Shown here one piece after another: positions 8,322 through 15,488 of a stretch of DNA of 37,319 nt (position 1 is its first letter; every line of letters starts with the position of its first letter). The notes below the pieces were generated by a model. The model worked only from the letters and a program-made list of their open reading frames with translations. It ran no database searches and was not told the origin of the DNA. Both the position numbers and the translations under genes were made by a program. This stretch comes from CAZHZT01 sp964537285 (GTDB lineage: Bacteria; Bacteroidota; Bacteroidia; Chitinophagales; Saprospiraceae), in assembly GCA_964537285.1 (NCBI GenBank), contig CAZHZT010000051.1, positions 1-37,319 of the forward strand, given 5' to 3'.

Positions 8322-9011
8322 AATTTCAATTTTTTCTTTAGTGACGGAAATATTGTTCGTAAGATAAACAAAAATTCGTTTAATCAGGTTCCCGGAAAGG
8401 CTTGTTGGAGATGAAGTTACGAAAAATAACTCAAAGTGCGCCTCAATAAAAGGAGGGTCAAACACATGTTTAAGGGCCAGCAGGACATTGATCAATTCCT
8501 GCGCCTTTAACGCCTGAATGGCTTCGTCACTCCAGTCTTTGGTGGAGACAAAATGTATATCGAATAACGGATTGAACTTTTTGAGAAAATCATCCATAAT
8601 GGGAAAGTAATCTTCCATTGGTTTTAGCTCCCAGTTTTCTTTGCCGTGATAGAGTAGCATAGGGAAGACGGGAGTAAGCGGTTTTTTATTTTGGATTTGA
8701 TCCTGCCAGATTTCCAGAGCATAGGCCAATAGCTGGATATGGGGGTAGTCTGGAGGTTTGCTTTTATGTTCAAAAATGAGTGAGATGTAAATATGCTGCC
8801 CCTTGTATTTGCAGCGATACAATACATCGGTATAAAATTTCCGGAAGGATTCGGAGATAAAGTCATTGGGTACCAGCTCTAAAGTGGATAGGTCTAGGTT
8901 CTTTACAATTTCCGGAGGTAGAAAATTAGTGATGTAATCCCGGGCGATGTTAACATCTTTGAAGTTCTTCTTGAAGAATTTGTCATGTCTTTGGTGTATT
9001 TCATTTGGCAT
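8070..9011 (-). CDS. Rpn family nuclease/putative transposase (YhgA-like, PD-(D/E)xK)
   Basis: A 313-residue member of the Rpn (recombination-promoting nuclease, YhgA-like) family. The N-terminus RHDKFFKKNFKDVNIARDYI is the usual family opening (RHDxFFKxxF). The nuclease core has a PD-(D/E)xK-type signature: an Asp in FYTDVLYRCKYKGQHIYISL and E-x-K in LIFEHKSKP, at about residues 83-107. Residues about 231-313 form the separable C-terminal module, with two 8-residue repeats before EEKKAIRV. Family members cut DNA, promote RecA-independent recombination in E. coli, and some act as gene-within-gene toxin-antitoxin systems against phage. A strong Bacteroidota promoter lies at 9024-9054. Remnants of damaged genes on both sides suggest an insertion-prone locus. 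Confidence 0.85.
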   Translation of the reverse strand: MPNEIHQRHDKFFKKNFKDVNIARDYITNFLPPEIVKNLDLSTLELVPNDFISESFRKFYTDVLYRCKYKGQHIYISLIFEHKSKPPDYPHIQLLAYALEIWQDQIQNKKPLTPVFPMLLYHGKENWELKPMEDYFPIMDDFLKKFNPLFDIHFVSTKDWSDEAIQALKAQELINVLLALKHVFDPPFIEAHFELFFVTSSPTSLSGNLIKRIFVYLTNNISVTKEKIEIMSTKLNEPIKEKVLSTYEQIVRSGWLKGEQEGWRKGEQEGEEKKAIRVIKNLYKRGFPVGEIAEVVEKSEAFVLEVLQKEGLS

Positions 9012-9023
9012 ATTTTTTTAGTT

Positions 9024-9054
9024 CAAAAATAATGATTTTTTTGTTTAAAACAAA
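9024..9054 (-). promoter_or_regulatory. Strong Bacteroidota promoter for the Rpn gene
   Basis: On the minus strand, TTTG (9054-9051) and TATTTTTG (9031-9024) are 19 bases apart, an exact match to TTTG-N19-TAnnTTTG. Transcription would start near 9018, leaving a leader of only a few bases before the ATG at 9011. Confidence 0.7.
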
Positions 9055-9077
9055 TTATTTTAAAATATTTTTTTTAT

Positions 9078-9311
9078 AGTATTGGTTCTGAGATGACCTC
9101 GGAACCAACGGGCAATTCGGCCTTCAGTGCCGTAGCAGTCGATTATTTCCCAGCTGAAAACAAATTATTCTCGGGTTGGGATCAAGCAGTATTTGCACAG
9201 CCACAATATGATAAGTGGTGGGAGTTTTGGGAACGCGAAGGATGGATTAGTTTGGGGAGAACTCAAAATTTCGATTGGATGCATATTCAGGCGGCTAGAC
9301 TGATTCCGTGA
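9078..9311 (+). pseudogene. C-terminal remnant of an M15-like peptidase
   Basis: An open stretch of about 77 codons with family-like sequence but no proper beginning. It has GSEMTSEPTGNSAFSAVAVD followed by a Trp-rich region and ends with FDWMHIQAARLIP. The D-W-M-H near the C-terminus resembles the metal-ligand and catalytic end of M15 D-Ala-D-Ala carboxypeptidase or endopeptidase-type enzymes. The meaningful frame continues a few codons before the first ATG at 9093, then dissolves into the AT-rich promoter of the divergent Rpn gene. This indicates a 5' truncation, perhaps when the Rpn gene arrived. The family assignment rests on a short motif. Confidence 0.5.
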
Positions 9312-9326
9312 TGCATGAAGAAAAAC

Positions 9327-9364
9327 AACATGAGTCATCCCGAATTTTTGGAATGACTCATGTT
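9327..9364. terminator. catgagt-family hairpin 1, bidirectional terminator
   Basis: The arms aacatgagtcat.cc and ggaatgactcatgtt enclose cgaattttt, with T and A runs on either side. It lies between the M15 remnant and the end of the S41 peptidase gene. It shares its core with hairpins at 11543, 14590, 18223 and 37201. Confidence 0.75.
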
Positions 9365-9374
9365 TTTTGAATCT

Positions 9375-10856
9375 TTATTGCTCAACAATATCTCTCACAA
9401 AATCAATCCATTTGTATTCCGGAACGGTTTTGTCGATATAATAATCTGGCTGAATGCCTTTGTCATCAATGGCCATATCTGGGATGCGGTAACTACGGGA
9501 CAGGCTGTAAGCCAATTCGAGGTCTTTACAAGGGGTTTTTACAAAATACATATTTGAAATATCGAGCACTCCGGCGGTGGTTGTTCCAAACAATTTAACT
9601 TTTTTGCTTTGCTTGGCCGCGAGGAGGAACTGCTCGGTTGTACTGCCATTGCCCTCGTGAATGATGATGGCTACATTTTTCGGATAAGGGTAAATGGTAT
9701 CCATTTCTTCGGTGAATACCTTCTTGTCGTTGAAATTTACAAATTCACCCAGGTTGTCATTAAGTTTTTTTAGCATATTTTTTACTTCCTCTTTTTCTTC
9801 TTCAGAAGAGGACCTCTCCTCAATGAATTCTTCCATTCTTTTGTTATTAAGAGGAGTGGAGAGTAATTCCATTCCGACCACCCTGATGGGGTTAGTGTAG
9901 AGATATGGAATGATCTCTGAATAGCTGATGTCACTTCCGCCACCGTTATTTCTCAGGTCAATGATGAGGTTTTCAGTACTAAGTATTTTTTCATGATTTT
10001 CTTCAATCACTTTGTCGATCTTTTCTTTTTCGGAATAACTAAAACTGGGGATGCGAAGGAGCAAACTTTGGTCAGATATTTCTTTGATAAAAGGATTTCG
10101 GGCTTCGATAACCTGGTAATAGCGCTCTGCATATTCAGGGGTCTCCAGGGCTGGAAGATATCTTTTAAGCGTAACAAAACCCATTTTCAGGAAATTATTG
10201 CCAATGATGGTTGCTTTTTCAAATTCACGAGGAGAGTGATCACGCATGTAGTAAGTCGCTTTGTAGGCATCTTCTCCGGGGATAGCTTTTAGCTTCAGCT
10301 TTACTTGCCCGGGAGTCCAATATACACCATCTGCTTCAATTACGAAGCCGATATAGTCTTCATTTTCCTTTACAATACCAATAATATAAGGTTCAGACAC
10401 CCAAACTCCTTCGAAGCCAGGTTCTTTGAGGCCTATGAAGTATTTTTCCAGTTCTTCCCGGTTAAAGTCGTGTTTTTCCCAATCCTTGTACTGGGCGCGG
10501 ATCGCATCTGGATCCGGTTTTTCACCAGCATCATTATTGTCTTCCGGATTGGATACGCCTATTCCGATATGGCCAGAGCGGAAGAAACTCAACCATTCAC
10601 GAATGAGGTTCGCACAGCCTTCTTTGTCTTCATCTTTTATGGAAGCAAGTTGGGCTTTGACGATTTTAGTATGCTGGGCGTAAGCATCTTCGCCCTTTTT
10701 TTCAAGAGCGTAAGAAAAGCCTGCATCATTTTCTTCGAATGTTTTTTTGACCCACTCAAAGTTTGCTTCGCAGGAGCAATCCTGAGCTAAGGAAGTATTT
10801 ACTAAAGAAAACGAAAAGATAATCGAAATGAGCAAAAAAGAGATGGTGTTTTTCAT
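9375..10856 (-). CDS. Secreted S41 (C-terminal processing type) peptidase
   Basis: A 493-residue exported peptidase. Residues 1-24 are a signal peptide ending SLAQ, followed by DCSCEANFEWV. An alpha-helical N-terminal domain precedes the tail-specific-protease domain. The conserved strand is NLIIDLRNNGGGSD, and NVAIIIHEGNGSTTEQFL holds the likely nucleophilic Ser (usual context SxxE). FGTTTAGVLDIS is the following loop, in the tricorn/TSP-like form and without an obvious CtpA-type catalytic Lys. It should cleave proteins or peptides in the periplasm or outside; the substrate is unknown. Its closest look-alikes are stand-alone Bacteroidota S41 enzymes without a recognisable PDZ domain. It is monocistronic, with a hairpin terminator at 9327-9364. 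Confidence 0.8.
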   Translation of the reverse strand: MKNTISFLLISIIFSFSLVNTSLAQDCSCEANFEWVKKTFEENDAGFSYALEKKGEDAYAQHTKIVKAQLASIKDEDKEGCANLIREWLSFFRSGHIGIGVSNPEDNNDAGEKPDPDAIRAQYKDWEKHDFNREELEKYFIGLKEPGFEGVWVSEPYIIGIVKENEDYIGFVIEADGVYWTPGQVKLKLKAIPGEDAYKATYYMRDHSPREFEKATIIGNNFLKMGFVTLKRYLPALETPEYAERYYQVIEARNPFIKEISDQSLLLRIPSFSYSEKEKIDKVIEENHEKILSTENLIIDLRNNGGGSDISYSEIIPYLYTNPIRVVGMELLSTPLNNKRMEEFIEERSSSEEEKEEVKNMLKKLNDNLGEFVNFNDKKVFTEEMDTIYPYPKNVAIIIHEGNGSTTEQFLLAAKQSKKVKLFGTTTAGVLDISNMYFVKTPCKDLELAYSLSRSYRIPDMAIDDKGIQPDYYIDKTVPEYKWIDFVRDIVEQ

Positions 10857-11104
10857 CGAGATAAAGATTGAGTGATTGTATAAGTTAGTGATCGTATTTT
10901 TTCAATAGTGGTACAAATTTGTAGATTAAATGGGAGGTACATTTTACTACATTACCCAAATTCCCATCATACAAATTACTATTAGGATTGCTCAATGCCA
11001 AATTTTTTTGACGAAAATCAGTTGTGTCGCTTCAGTTAGCCTTGATCCCTTGGTGTTATGAACTAATTCTACTAATTTAGAATTTTAATTAAAAACACAC
11101 AATT

Positions 11105-11542
11105 ATGGCAACTTTCGCAGAAATTCAAACAGAGAAAGGCAATATGAAAGTGGAGTTTTACGACAATGATGCACCTAATACGGTAGCTAATTTTGTAAAA
11201 CTCTCAAAAGAAGGTTTTTATGATGGAGTGACGTTTCATCGTGTGATCCCCAATTTCGTAATTCAGGGCGGTGATCCAACGGGTACCGGTGCCGGTGGGC
11301 CAGGTTACAAAATTGATTGTGAATTGGACGGTGATAATCAGTATCATGACAGAGGGGTACTTTCTATGGCACATGCCGGCAGAAATACGGGTGGGTCGCA
11401 ATTTTTTATTTGCCACAGCAGAGAGAATACCGCACATTTGGATCGAAACCACACCTGCTTTGGGAAAGTAATCGAAGGACTTGAAGTGATTGATCAGATT
11501 CAACAGGGGGATAAGATTGTGAAAGTAGTGGTGGAGGAGTAA
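11105..11542 (+). CDS. Cyclophilin-type peptidyl-prolyl cis-trans isomerase
   Basis: A 145-residue single-domain cyclophilin with no signal peptide, so cytoplasmic. Family motifs are complete: FHRVIPNFVIQGGDPTGTG (active-site Arg and Gln), SMAHAGRNTGGSQFFICH, and HLDRNHTCFGKVIEGLEVID. It catalyses cis/trans isomerisation of X-Pro bonds during folding. The length matches short bacterial PpiB-type enzymes; the common E. coli Trp position is occupied by His (AHLDRNH), as in many cyclosporin-insensitive bacterial forms. It stands alone; the terminator hairpin begins on the base after the stop codon. Confidence 0.9.
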   Translation: MATFAEIQTEKGNMKVEFYDNDAPNTVANFVKLSKEGFYDGVTFHRVIPNFVIQGGDPTGTGAGGPGYKIDCELDGDNQYHDRGVLSMAHAGRNTGGSQFFICHSRENTAHLDRNHTCFGKVIEGLEVIDQIQQGDKIVKVVVEE

Positions 11543-11592
11543 TGTAAAAACATGAGTCCTCCCGAATTTTCGGGAGGACTCATGTTTTTACA
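11543..11592. terminator. catgagt-family hairpin 2, terminator of the cyclophilin gene
   Basis: Perfect 22-base arms (tgtaaaaacatgagtcctcccg) enclose the loop aatttt, followed by a T-run. It abuts the cyclophilin stop codon. It has the same catgagt core as four other hairpins, but with a compensated cctcccg/cgggagg stem. Confidence 0.85.
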
Positions 11593-11701
11593 TTTTTTAT
11601 CTTTTCCCTTAGACGAAAAGCTTTTGATATTTTGTAAGCGGTGATATTTCTAATAGCCTTCCTAAATCTGTGCCTTCATCGGCCGAACCATCAAGACCCA
11701 T

Positions 11702-12163
11702 TCAAATAATAAATAATACATCAAAGAAAAAATCCAAAATCCAGGTTGAAAGGCTACTAAAACGGCTAAATGCCAGAGTACAAAAGAGCGCACACTCATC
11801 GCTATAGGTAAAGCAGTCGTAAGTATCGCAAGCATCCTGAATTCCCCTCTGAATTTTTGACAAGAAATCAGGACTTAAATCCGGAGGCATTTGTTGTGAA
11901 AGGACTATTCCTAAAGGTTGCGCCCCAACAGCCGCAATGTCGCTCAGGTTGGCTGTCACTACCATCCAGCCTATCAAATAAGGATCATCATAAAGGCCGC
12001 TCTCGATTTCTTCAACAATGCTGTCGATGCTAATGGCGAGGATGCCTGAGGGCGTTCTGATAAGTTCCGCATCTCCTTCCATGAATTGGTTCAATTGATG
12101 GGGAGATCGTTTGAAGTTATGAGTGATTTTTTCAAGTCCTATATTTTCGAGCAGTTGTTTCAT
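11702..12163 (-). pseudogene. Truncated ThiL/AIR-synthase-like (PurM superfamily) protein
   Basis: A 153-codon frame. Its first ~115 residues look like the N-terminal ATP-binding domain of the PurM/ThiL/SelD superfamily: GDAELIRTPSGILAISIDSI, then VVTANLSDIAAVGAQPLGIV. Intact members continue with a glycine-rich GGDTN-type loop and a second domain, giving over 300 residues in all. Here, sense is lost after GIQDACDTYDCFT, giving a Phe/Leu-rich tail and a stop. In the same frame after the TGA, a 30-codon stretch (to about 11609) reads MGLDGSADEGTDLGRLLEIS, which could be leftover coding sequence. Most likely this is an internal deletion plus decay. A functional half-domain protein cannot be excluded. 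Confidence 0.55.
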
Positions 12164-12439
12164 GGTGTTTTAATTTGAATCCTTTACAAGCGATGTTTTT
12201 AGAATTCTTCAATGCTATTGCTGTTACAACTCCAATTTGTACTTAAATGGAGAGAGTTTTTAGCAGGATAGTTACTAATATCAGAGAATTGGTTAATTTT
12301 AGGAAGGTGGGATTGGTATACAGGTTACAGAGTATTTAATTGGCAGCAATGTGTTTTTCTGGAATGGCGTGAAACGGGACTTTGCGAACGAAATGACGAA
12401 GGTGGGACCTCAATGTCGTGAGCTTAAAGTTTTTCTTTG
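12164..12439. other. Non-coding spacer, no gene seen
   Basis: The space between the truncated ThiL-like gene and the REP-like cluster. Only short random frames were found (for example 30 codons from 12247). No clear promoter or repeat was recognised. Confidence 0.5.
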
Positions 12440-12553
12440 CCTGGCGCTTCAGCGCCAGGTGTGGTATTAAGGTTTATCGGGGCTTCAGCCATTAACATTA
12501 AAAAGGCTAAAGCCCAATCTCACAGTTACCTTCCCGGCACTAAAGTGCCGGGC
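12440..12553. repeat. Cluster of three REP-like hairpins
   Basis: There are three GC-rich stem-loops in about 115 bases: cctggcgct-tc-agcgccagg (12440-12459), gggcttcagcc paired with ggctaaagccc (about 12480-12514), and cccggcac-taaa-gtgccggg (12533-12552). Loops of ttca or taaa in GC-rich stems are typical of REP elements moved by Y1 (REP-associated tyrosine) transposases. The cluster lies upstream of aspA. No transposase is in the window. Confidence 0.65.
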
Positions 12554-12780
12554 TATAAAGATATAAAGTGCTTAGATTGACGACATTGAGGGAGGTCCTT
12601 CACCGAATCTTTCTATGGGATTTTCACCTGCCGAACTAACGATAACACTTTGGTCTGCACGCTTTGAGATGTCTTTATGAACTTTAAAAGGGTCTTTTAC
12701 CGATTCGAAAAATTGCTCTGGAAAGGAGAAAAAGTCAAAAATCAGGTTAATTTTGAATTTAATTAACAACCAAACGCATC

Positions 12781-14190
12781 ATGACGCGAAAAAATAAAGC
12801 TTTCCGCCTGGAGCATGATTTGCTCGGTGATCTTCAAGTACCGCAATCGGTTTATTATGGGGTTCAAACGCAACGAGCCCTAGAGAACTTTGATATCAGT
12901 GGGGTTAATTTGCAATTATACCCGCAGATTATTATTGCTTTCGCAGAAGTGAAAATGGCTGCTGCCCTGGCTAATCACGAGTTGGGCTTGCTGCCAGATG
13001 ATATGAAAAACGCCATTGTACACGCCTGCAATGATGTCAAGGATGGCCTTTTGAATGAGCATTTTGTTGTAGATGTTGTACAGGGCGGAGCAGGTACCTC
13101 TACGAATATGAATGCAAATGAAGTGATTGCCAATAGGGCGCTGGAAGTTTTGGGGCACGAAAGAGGGGCGTACGAATACTGCCATCCGAATAATCACGTC
13201 AATATGTCACAATCGACGAACGATGCTTACCCGACAGCATTGAAGATCGCCCTAATCCGTATGAAAGAGCAGTTGAGTGAGGAATTGGAGTGGTTGATTG
13301 AAAGCTTACATAAAAAAGCCAAAGAATTCTTTCCTATTATAAAAATAGGACGCACACAGCTACAGGATGCGGTTCCCATCAGTTTAGGGCAGAGCTTTGA
13401 GGCATATGCGGTTACTTTAGAAGAAGAAATCCAACGATTGACCAACAATACCGATTTGTTTTTGGAGGTAAATATGGGCGGGACGGCTATCGGAACAGGT
13501 ATTAATACTTCACCAAGGTACACGGAATTGGTAATTAAGCATCTTAGAGAAGTTACTAATCTGGAGATTGTAAAAGCTACGAATCTAATAGAAGCGACTC
13601 AAGATACAGGAGCCTTTATTATGTTTTCATCAGCGGTGAAGCGATTGGCGATTAAGTTATCTAAAATGTGTAATGACCTCCGCTTGATGTCCTCTGGGCC
13701 AAGGGCTGGTTTTGGGGAGATTAATTTACCGGCGGTTCAGCCGGGATCTTCTATTATGCCGGGTAAAGTAAATCCGGTTATTCCTGAGGTGGTCAACCAG
13801 ATTGCGTTTAAGGTAATGGGGAATGATCTATGTGTAAATATGGCTGTTGAGGCAGGTCAAATGGAACTTAATGCTTTTGAGCCGATTATTGCGGCCGCCT
13901 TATTTGAGTCGATGAATTTGCTGATGAACGGCATGTCTACTCTTCGAATTAGGTGTATTGAAGGGATTACCGCAAATGAAGAACGTTGCCGCGAAAATGT
14001 AATCAATAGTATTAGCATCGTTACATTACTACAGCCGGCTTTGGGGTACGAGACTTGCTCCGCCCTTTCAAAAGAAGCACTTGCTGATAATAGAAGTATT
14101 TATGATTTAGTGCTAGAGAAAGGATTAATGGAAAAAGAAGCGCTGGAAAGGTTATTGTCGCCGGAAAATATGATCGGGCCGCAATTGTAA
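12781..14190 (+). CDS. aspA: Aspartate ammonia-lyase (aspartase)
   Basis: A 469-residue enzyme of the fumarase/aspartase superfamily, which reversibly converts L-aspartate to fumarate and ammonia in the cytoplasm. The superfamily signature GSSIMPGKVNPVIPEVVNQ lies at residues 322-340 and supplies the catalytic-loop Ser. VVQGGAGTSTNMNANEVIANRALE and HPNNHVNMSQSTNDAYPTALKIA are the other conserved regions. The P-E-V-V-N-Q ending and VYYGVQTQRALENF start favour aspartase over FumC (usually PTQCEA). It forms a homotetramer by family. The preceding spacer holds REP-like hairpins and the next gene is convergent, so it is likely monocistronic. Its product feeds the same C4 pool as ppc and sdhCAB further along. 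Confidence 0.85.
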   Translation: MTRKNKAFRLEHDLLGDLQVPQSVYYGVQTQRALENFDISGVNLQLYPQIIIAFAEVKMAAALANHELGLLPDDMKNAIVHACNDVKDGLLNEHFVVDVVQGGAGTSTNMNANEVIANRALEVLGHERGAYEYCHPNNHVNMSQSTNDAYPTALKIALIRMKEQLSEELEWLIESLHKKAKEFFPIIKIGRTQLQDAVPISLGQSFEAYAVTLEEEIQRLTNNTDLFLEVNMGGTAIGTGINTSPRYTELVIKHLREVTNLEIVKATNLIEATQDTGAFIMFSSAVKRLAIKLSKMCNDLRLMSSGPRAGFGEINLPAVQPGSSIMPGKVNPVIPEVVNQIAFKVMGNDLCVNMAVEAGQMELNAFEPIIAAALFESMNLLMNGMSTLRIRCIEGITANEERCRENVINSISIVTLLQPALGYETCSALSKEALADNRSIYDLVLEKGLMEKEALERLLSPENMIGPQL

Positions 14191-14224
14191 ATATAATTTG
14201 GAAATTCAAGGCCATAAAAGCAGT

Positions 14225-14340
14225 TGCCTTTCATTTTGTCGCTGTTCTTGATAAGGGGTTTTCCTTGGAGAGAGGCAGGCTACTGCCTGCCTCTCTCCAA
14301 AAATAGTTCTTTCCCAAGAACAGCGACAAAATGAAAGGCA
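14225..14340. repeat. 116-bp long inverted repeat, MITE-like
   Basis: The outer arms tgcctttcattttgtcgctg and cagcgacaaaatgaaaggca are perfect for more than 20 bases. An inner 16-base stem (ttggagagaggcaggc) closes on a tact loop. Between them are unpaired bulges. It lies just after aspA and could terminate it. No clear target duplication was found. Confidence 0.6.
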
Positions 14341-14537
14341 CCCATCAAAGTAGTTTCGGAACAAGTCTAATATCTTAGCCAAGAGCATCCATTGGGGGGG
14401 GAGGGATTGCTCTCGGCTTAGGATGAAATGCGGCTTTAAGGTTATACAGGGTATCAATTGTTTTCTGGTACAAAGATACGGACAGCGGTATCGTGAGATG
14501 TATGTTTTTTATTGGGTAAGCTGTGTGGGCTTTAAAG

Positions 14538-14567
14538 AATTCCTAAGGTGAAGTTAGGAATTCCTAA
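14538..14567. promoter_or_regulatory. TTAGGAATTCCTAA palindrome beside an inverted half
   Basis: TTAGGAATTCCTAA at 14554-14567 is a perfect 14-base palindrome. Just before it, gaattcctaa (14538-14547) pairs with ttaggaattc across ggtgaag. The same palindrome with one base changed lies at 17875-17888, upstream of the two-component operon. It may be an operator or, since it lies between convergent genes, a small hairpin. Confidence 0.35.
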
Positions 14568-14589
14568 GTGGCTGCTGTAGTGCATTTTT

Positions 14590-14633
14590 CTAAACATGAG
14601 TCATTCCGAATTTTCGGAATGACTCATGCTTAG
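14590..14633. terminator. catgagt-family hairpin 3
   Basis: cta..catgagtcattccgaa pairs with ttcggaatgactcatg.ttag, with the stem changed in a compensated way relative to the other copies (attccg/cggaat). It lies downstream of aspA and of the convergent response-regulator gene, so it probably terminates one or both. Confidence 0.7.
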
Positions 14634-14640
14634 AATACTA

Positions 14641-14768
14641 TTTTTTATAGTTCTTTGACATAAATTGTGAAAAAATGGAACTTCAAAATGATAAGCCTTT
14701 CAGCCACAGGAGGATTTAAGGCTTATCATTTTGAAGTTCCACACAATTTGTCAAAGAACGTTTTTTAT
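14641..14768. mobile_element. 112-bp hairpin MITE, copy B, with 8-bp target duplication
   Basis: The element spans 14649-14760 (agttctttg to caaagaacg). The flanking 8-mers ttttttat at 14641-14648 and 14761-14768 are identical, and the right one abuts the response-regulator stop codon at 14769. The core reads cagccacaggaggatttaag, diverged from copies A and D in its second half. Confidence 0.85.
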
Positions 14769-15485
14769 TTATTCATCTGCAGGAACAAGGGGAATAGGCT
14801 CAATCTCTAATTCACTGAATGAATCGAGGATATGGTTTTTCATAGCGATATAAACGGCATGAGGAGAGTTTTTGGCTCTTAGCTGCTCTCTAAGCTTTCC
14901 GCTTCGGGCTTCTACTCTGCTGATTGCTTTTTCTTCATCCCCTTTATTTCTTCTGTCATAATCAAAAATAATTCTGGCGATATCTCTGGTTTTTTTGCCC
15001 ATGGCTATAAGGCCGAGTATGTTGATTTCTAATTGTTTAAGCTGAACTTTTTGAAGGGGAGGAACGATCTCACCTTTGGGTTTTAATACGACAAAAGCTC
15101 CCGAATAGATGCCTTTAATGGATTCAATGAATTGGCTTTTATTGATAGCTCTTTTAGATAAATAGCCATCAGCCCCTCTTTGCAGGCAATTATTCAATTC
15201 AGGGTCACCATCCATAGCCGTCAGCATAAGTACCTTGATGAAGGGATAGTCCTCTTTTACTTTAGTAAGTGCTGCGATGCCGTCCATTTCAGGCATCATA
15301 ATATCCATGAGGATGACATCAGGCAAAACGGCCCTGGCCATTTGGGAAAGTTTGTTTAACAACTCTTTTCCGTTGTAAGCTCTTCCGGCAAACTCCAATT
15401 GCTCATCTTTGACGAGTACTTCCTTGACGAGGTCGGAGAAAAAATCTTCATTTTCTGTGATGAATACTTTAATACTTCTTGACAT
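14769..15485 (-). CDS. Response regulator, NarL/LuxR-like
   Basis: A 238-residue regulator. The receiver domain spans residues 5-125, with acidic pocket E11/E13/D14, phospho-acceptor D61 in VILMDIMMPEMDG, T89 in LMLTAMD and K111 in YLSKR. The C-terminal part (about 145-215) starts LKQLEINILGLIAMGKKTRDIARIIF, a divergent LuxR/NarL-type helix-turn-helix that should bind DNA after phosphorylation. It includes an inserted basic stretch (DYDRRNKGDEEKA) not usual in NarL proteins. It starts 3 bases after the stop of the kinase gene, so it is almost certainly cotranscribed and is the kinase's partner. Candidate target palindromes TTAGGAATTCCTA(A/G) flank the operon. Confidence 0.85.
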   Translation of the reverse strand: MSRSIKVFITENEDFFSDLVKEVLVKDEQLEFAGRAYNGKELLNKLSQMARAVLPDVILMDIMMPEMDGIAALTKVKEDYPFIKVLMLTAMDGDPELNNCLQRGADGYLSKRAINKSQFIESIKGIYSGAFVVLKPKGEIVPPLQKVQLKQLEINILGLIAMGKKTRDIARIIFDYDRRNKGDEEKAISRVEARSGKLREQLRAKNSPHAVYIAMKNHILDSFSELEIEPIPLVPADE

Positions 15486-15488
15486 TGG

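Larger units (their letters stand above)
7699..8342 (-). repeat. Tandem duplication of the Rpn C-terminal segment (2 full + 1 partial copy)
   Basis: Reading leftwards, the segment from ctaaagaaaaa through the Rpn stop codon occurs in the intact gene (about 8342-8070), again at about 8069-7751, and as a partial third copy at about 7748-7699. The spacing of cttttatcgg (7701, 8020, 8291) gives periods of 319 and 271 bases; the difference of 48 equals two 24-base coding repeats. Apart from this, the copies are nearly identical, which indicates recent duplication. A short shared actaa at each junction suggests slippage or recombination at microhomology. Confidence 0.9.

Noticed and set aside
10305..10790. 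A 161-codon plus-strand ORF opposite the S41 peptidase gene
   Set aside because: It is antisense to a well-supported gene, Phe/Ile-rich as expected from a reversed frame, and has no family signal.
12572..12769. A 65-codon minus-strand ORF upstream of aspA
   Set aside because: It has a TTG start, no recognisable domain and no promoter, and lies in a repeat-rich spacer. It may be chance.
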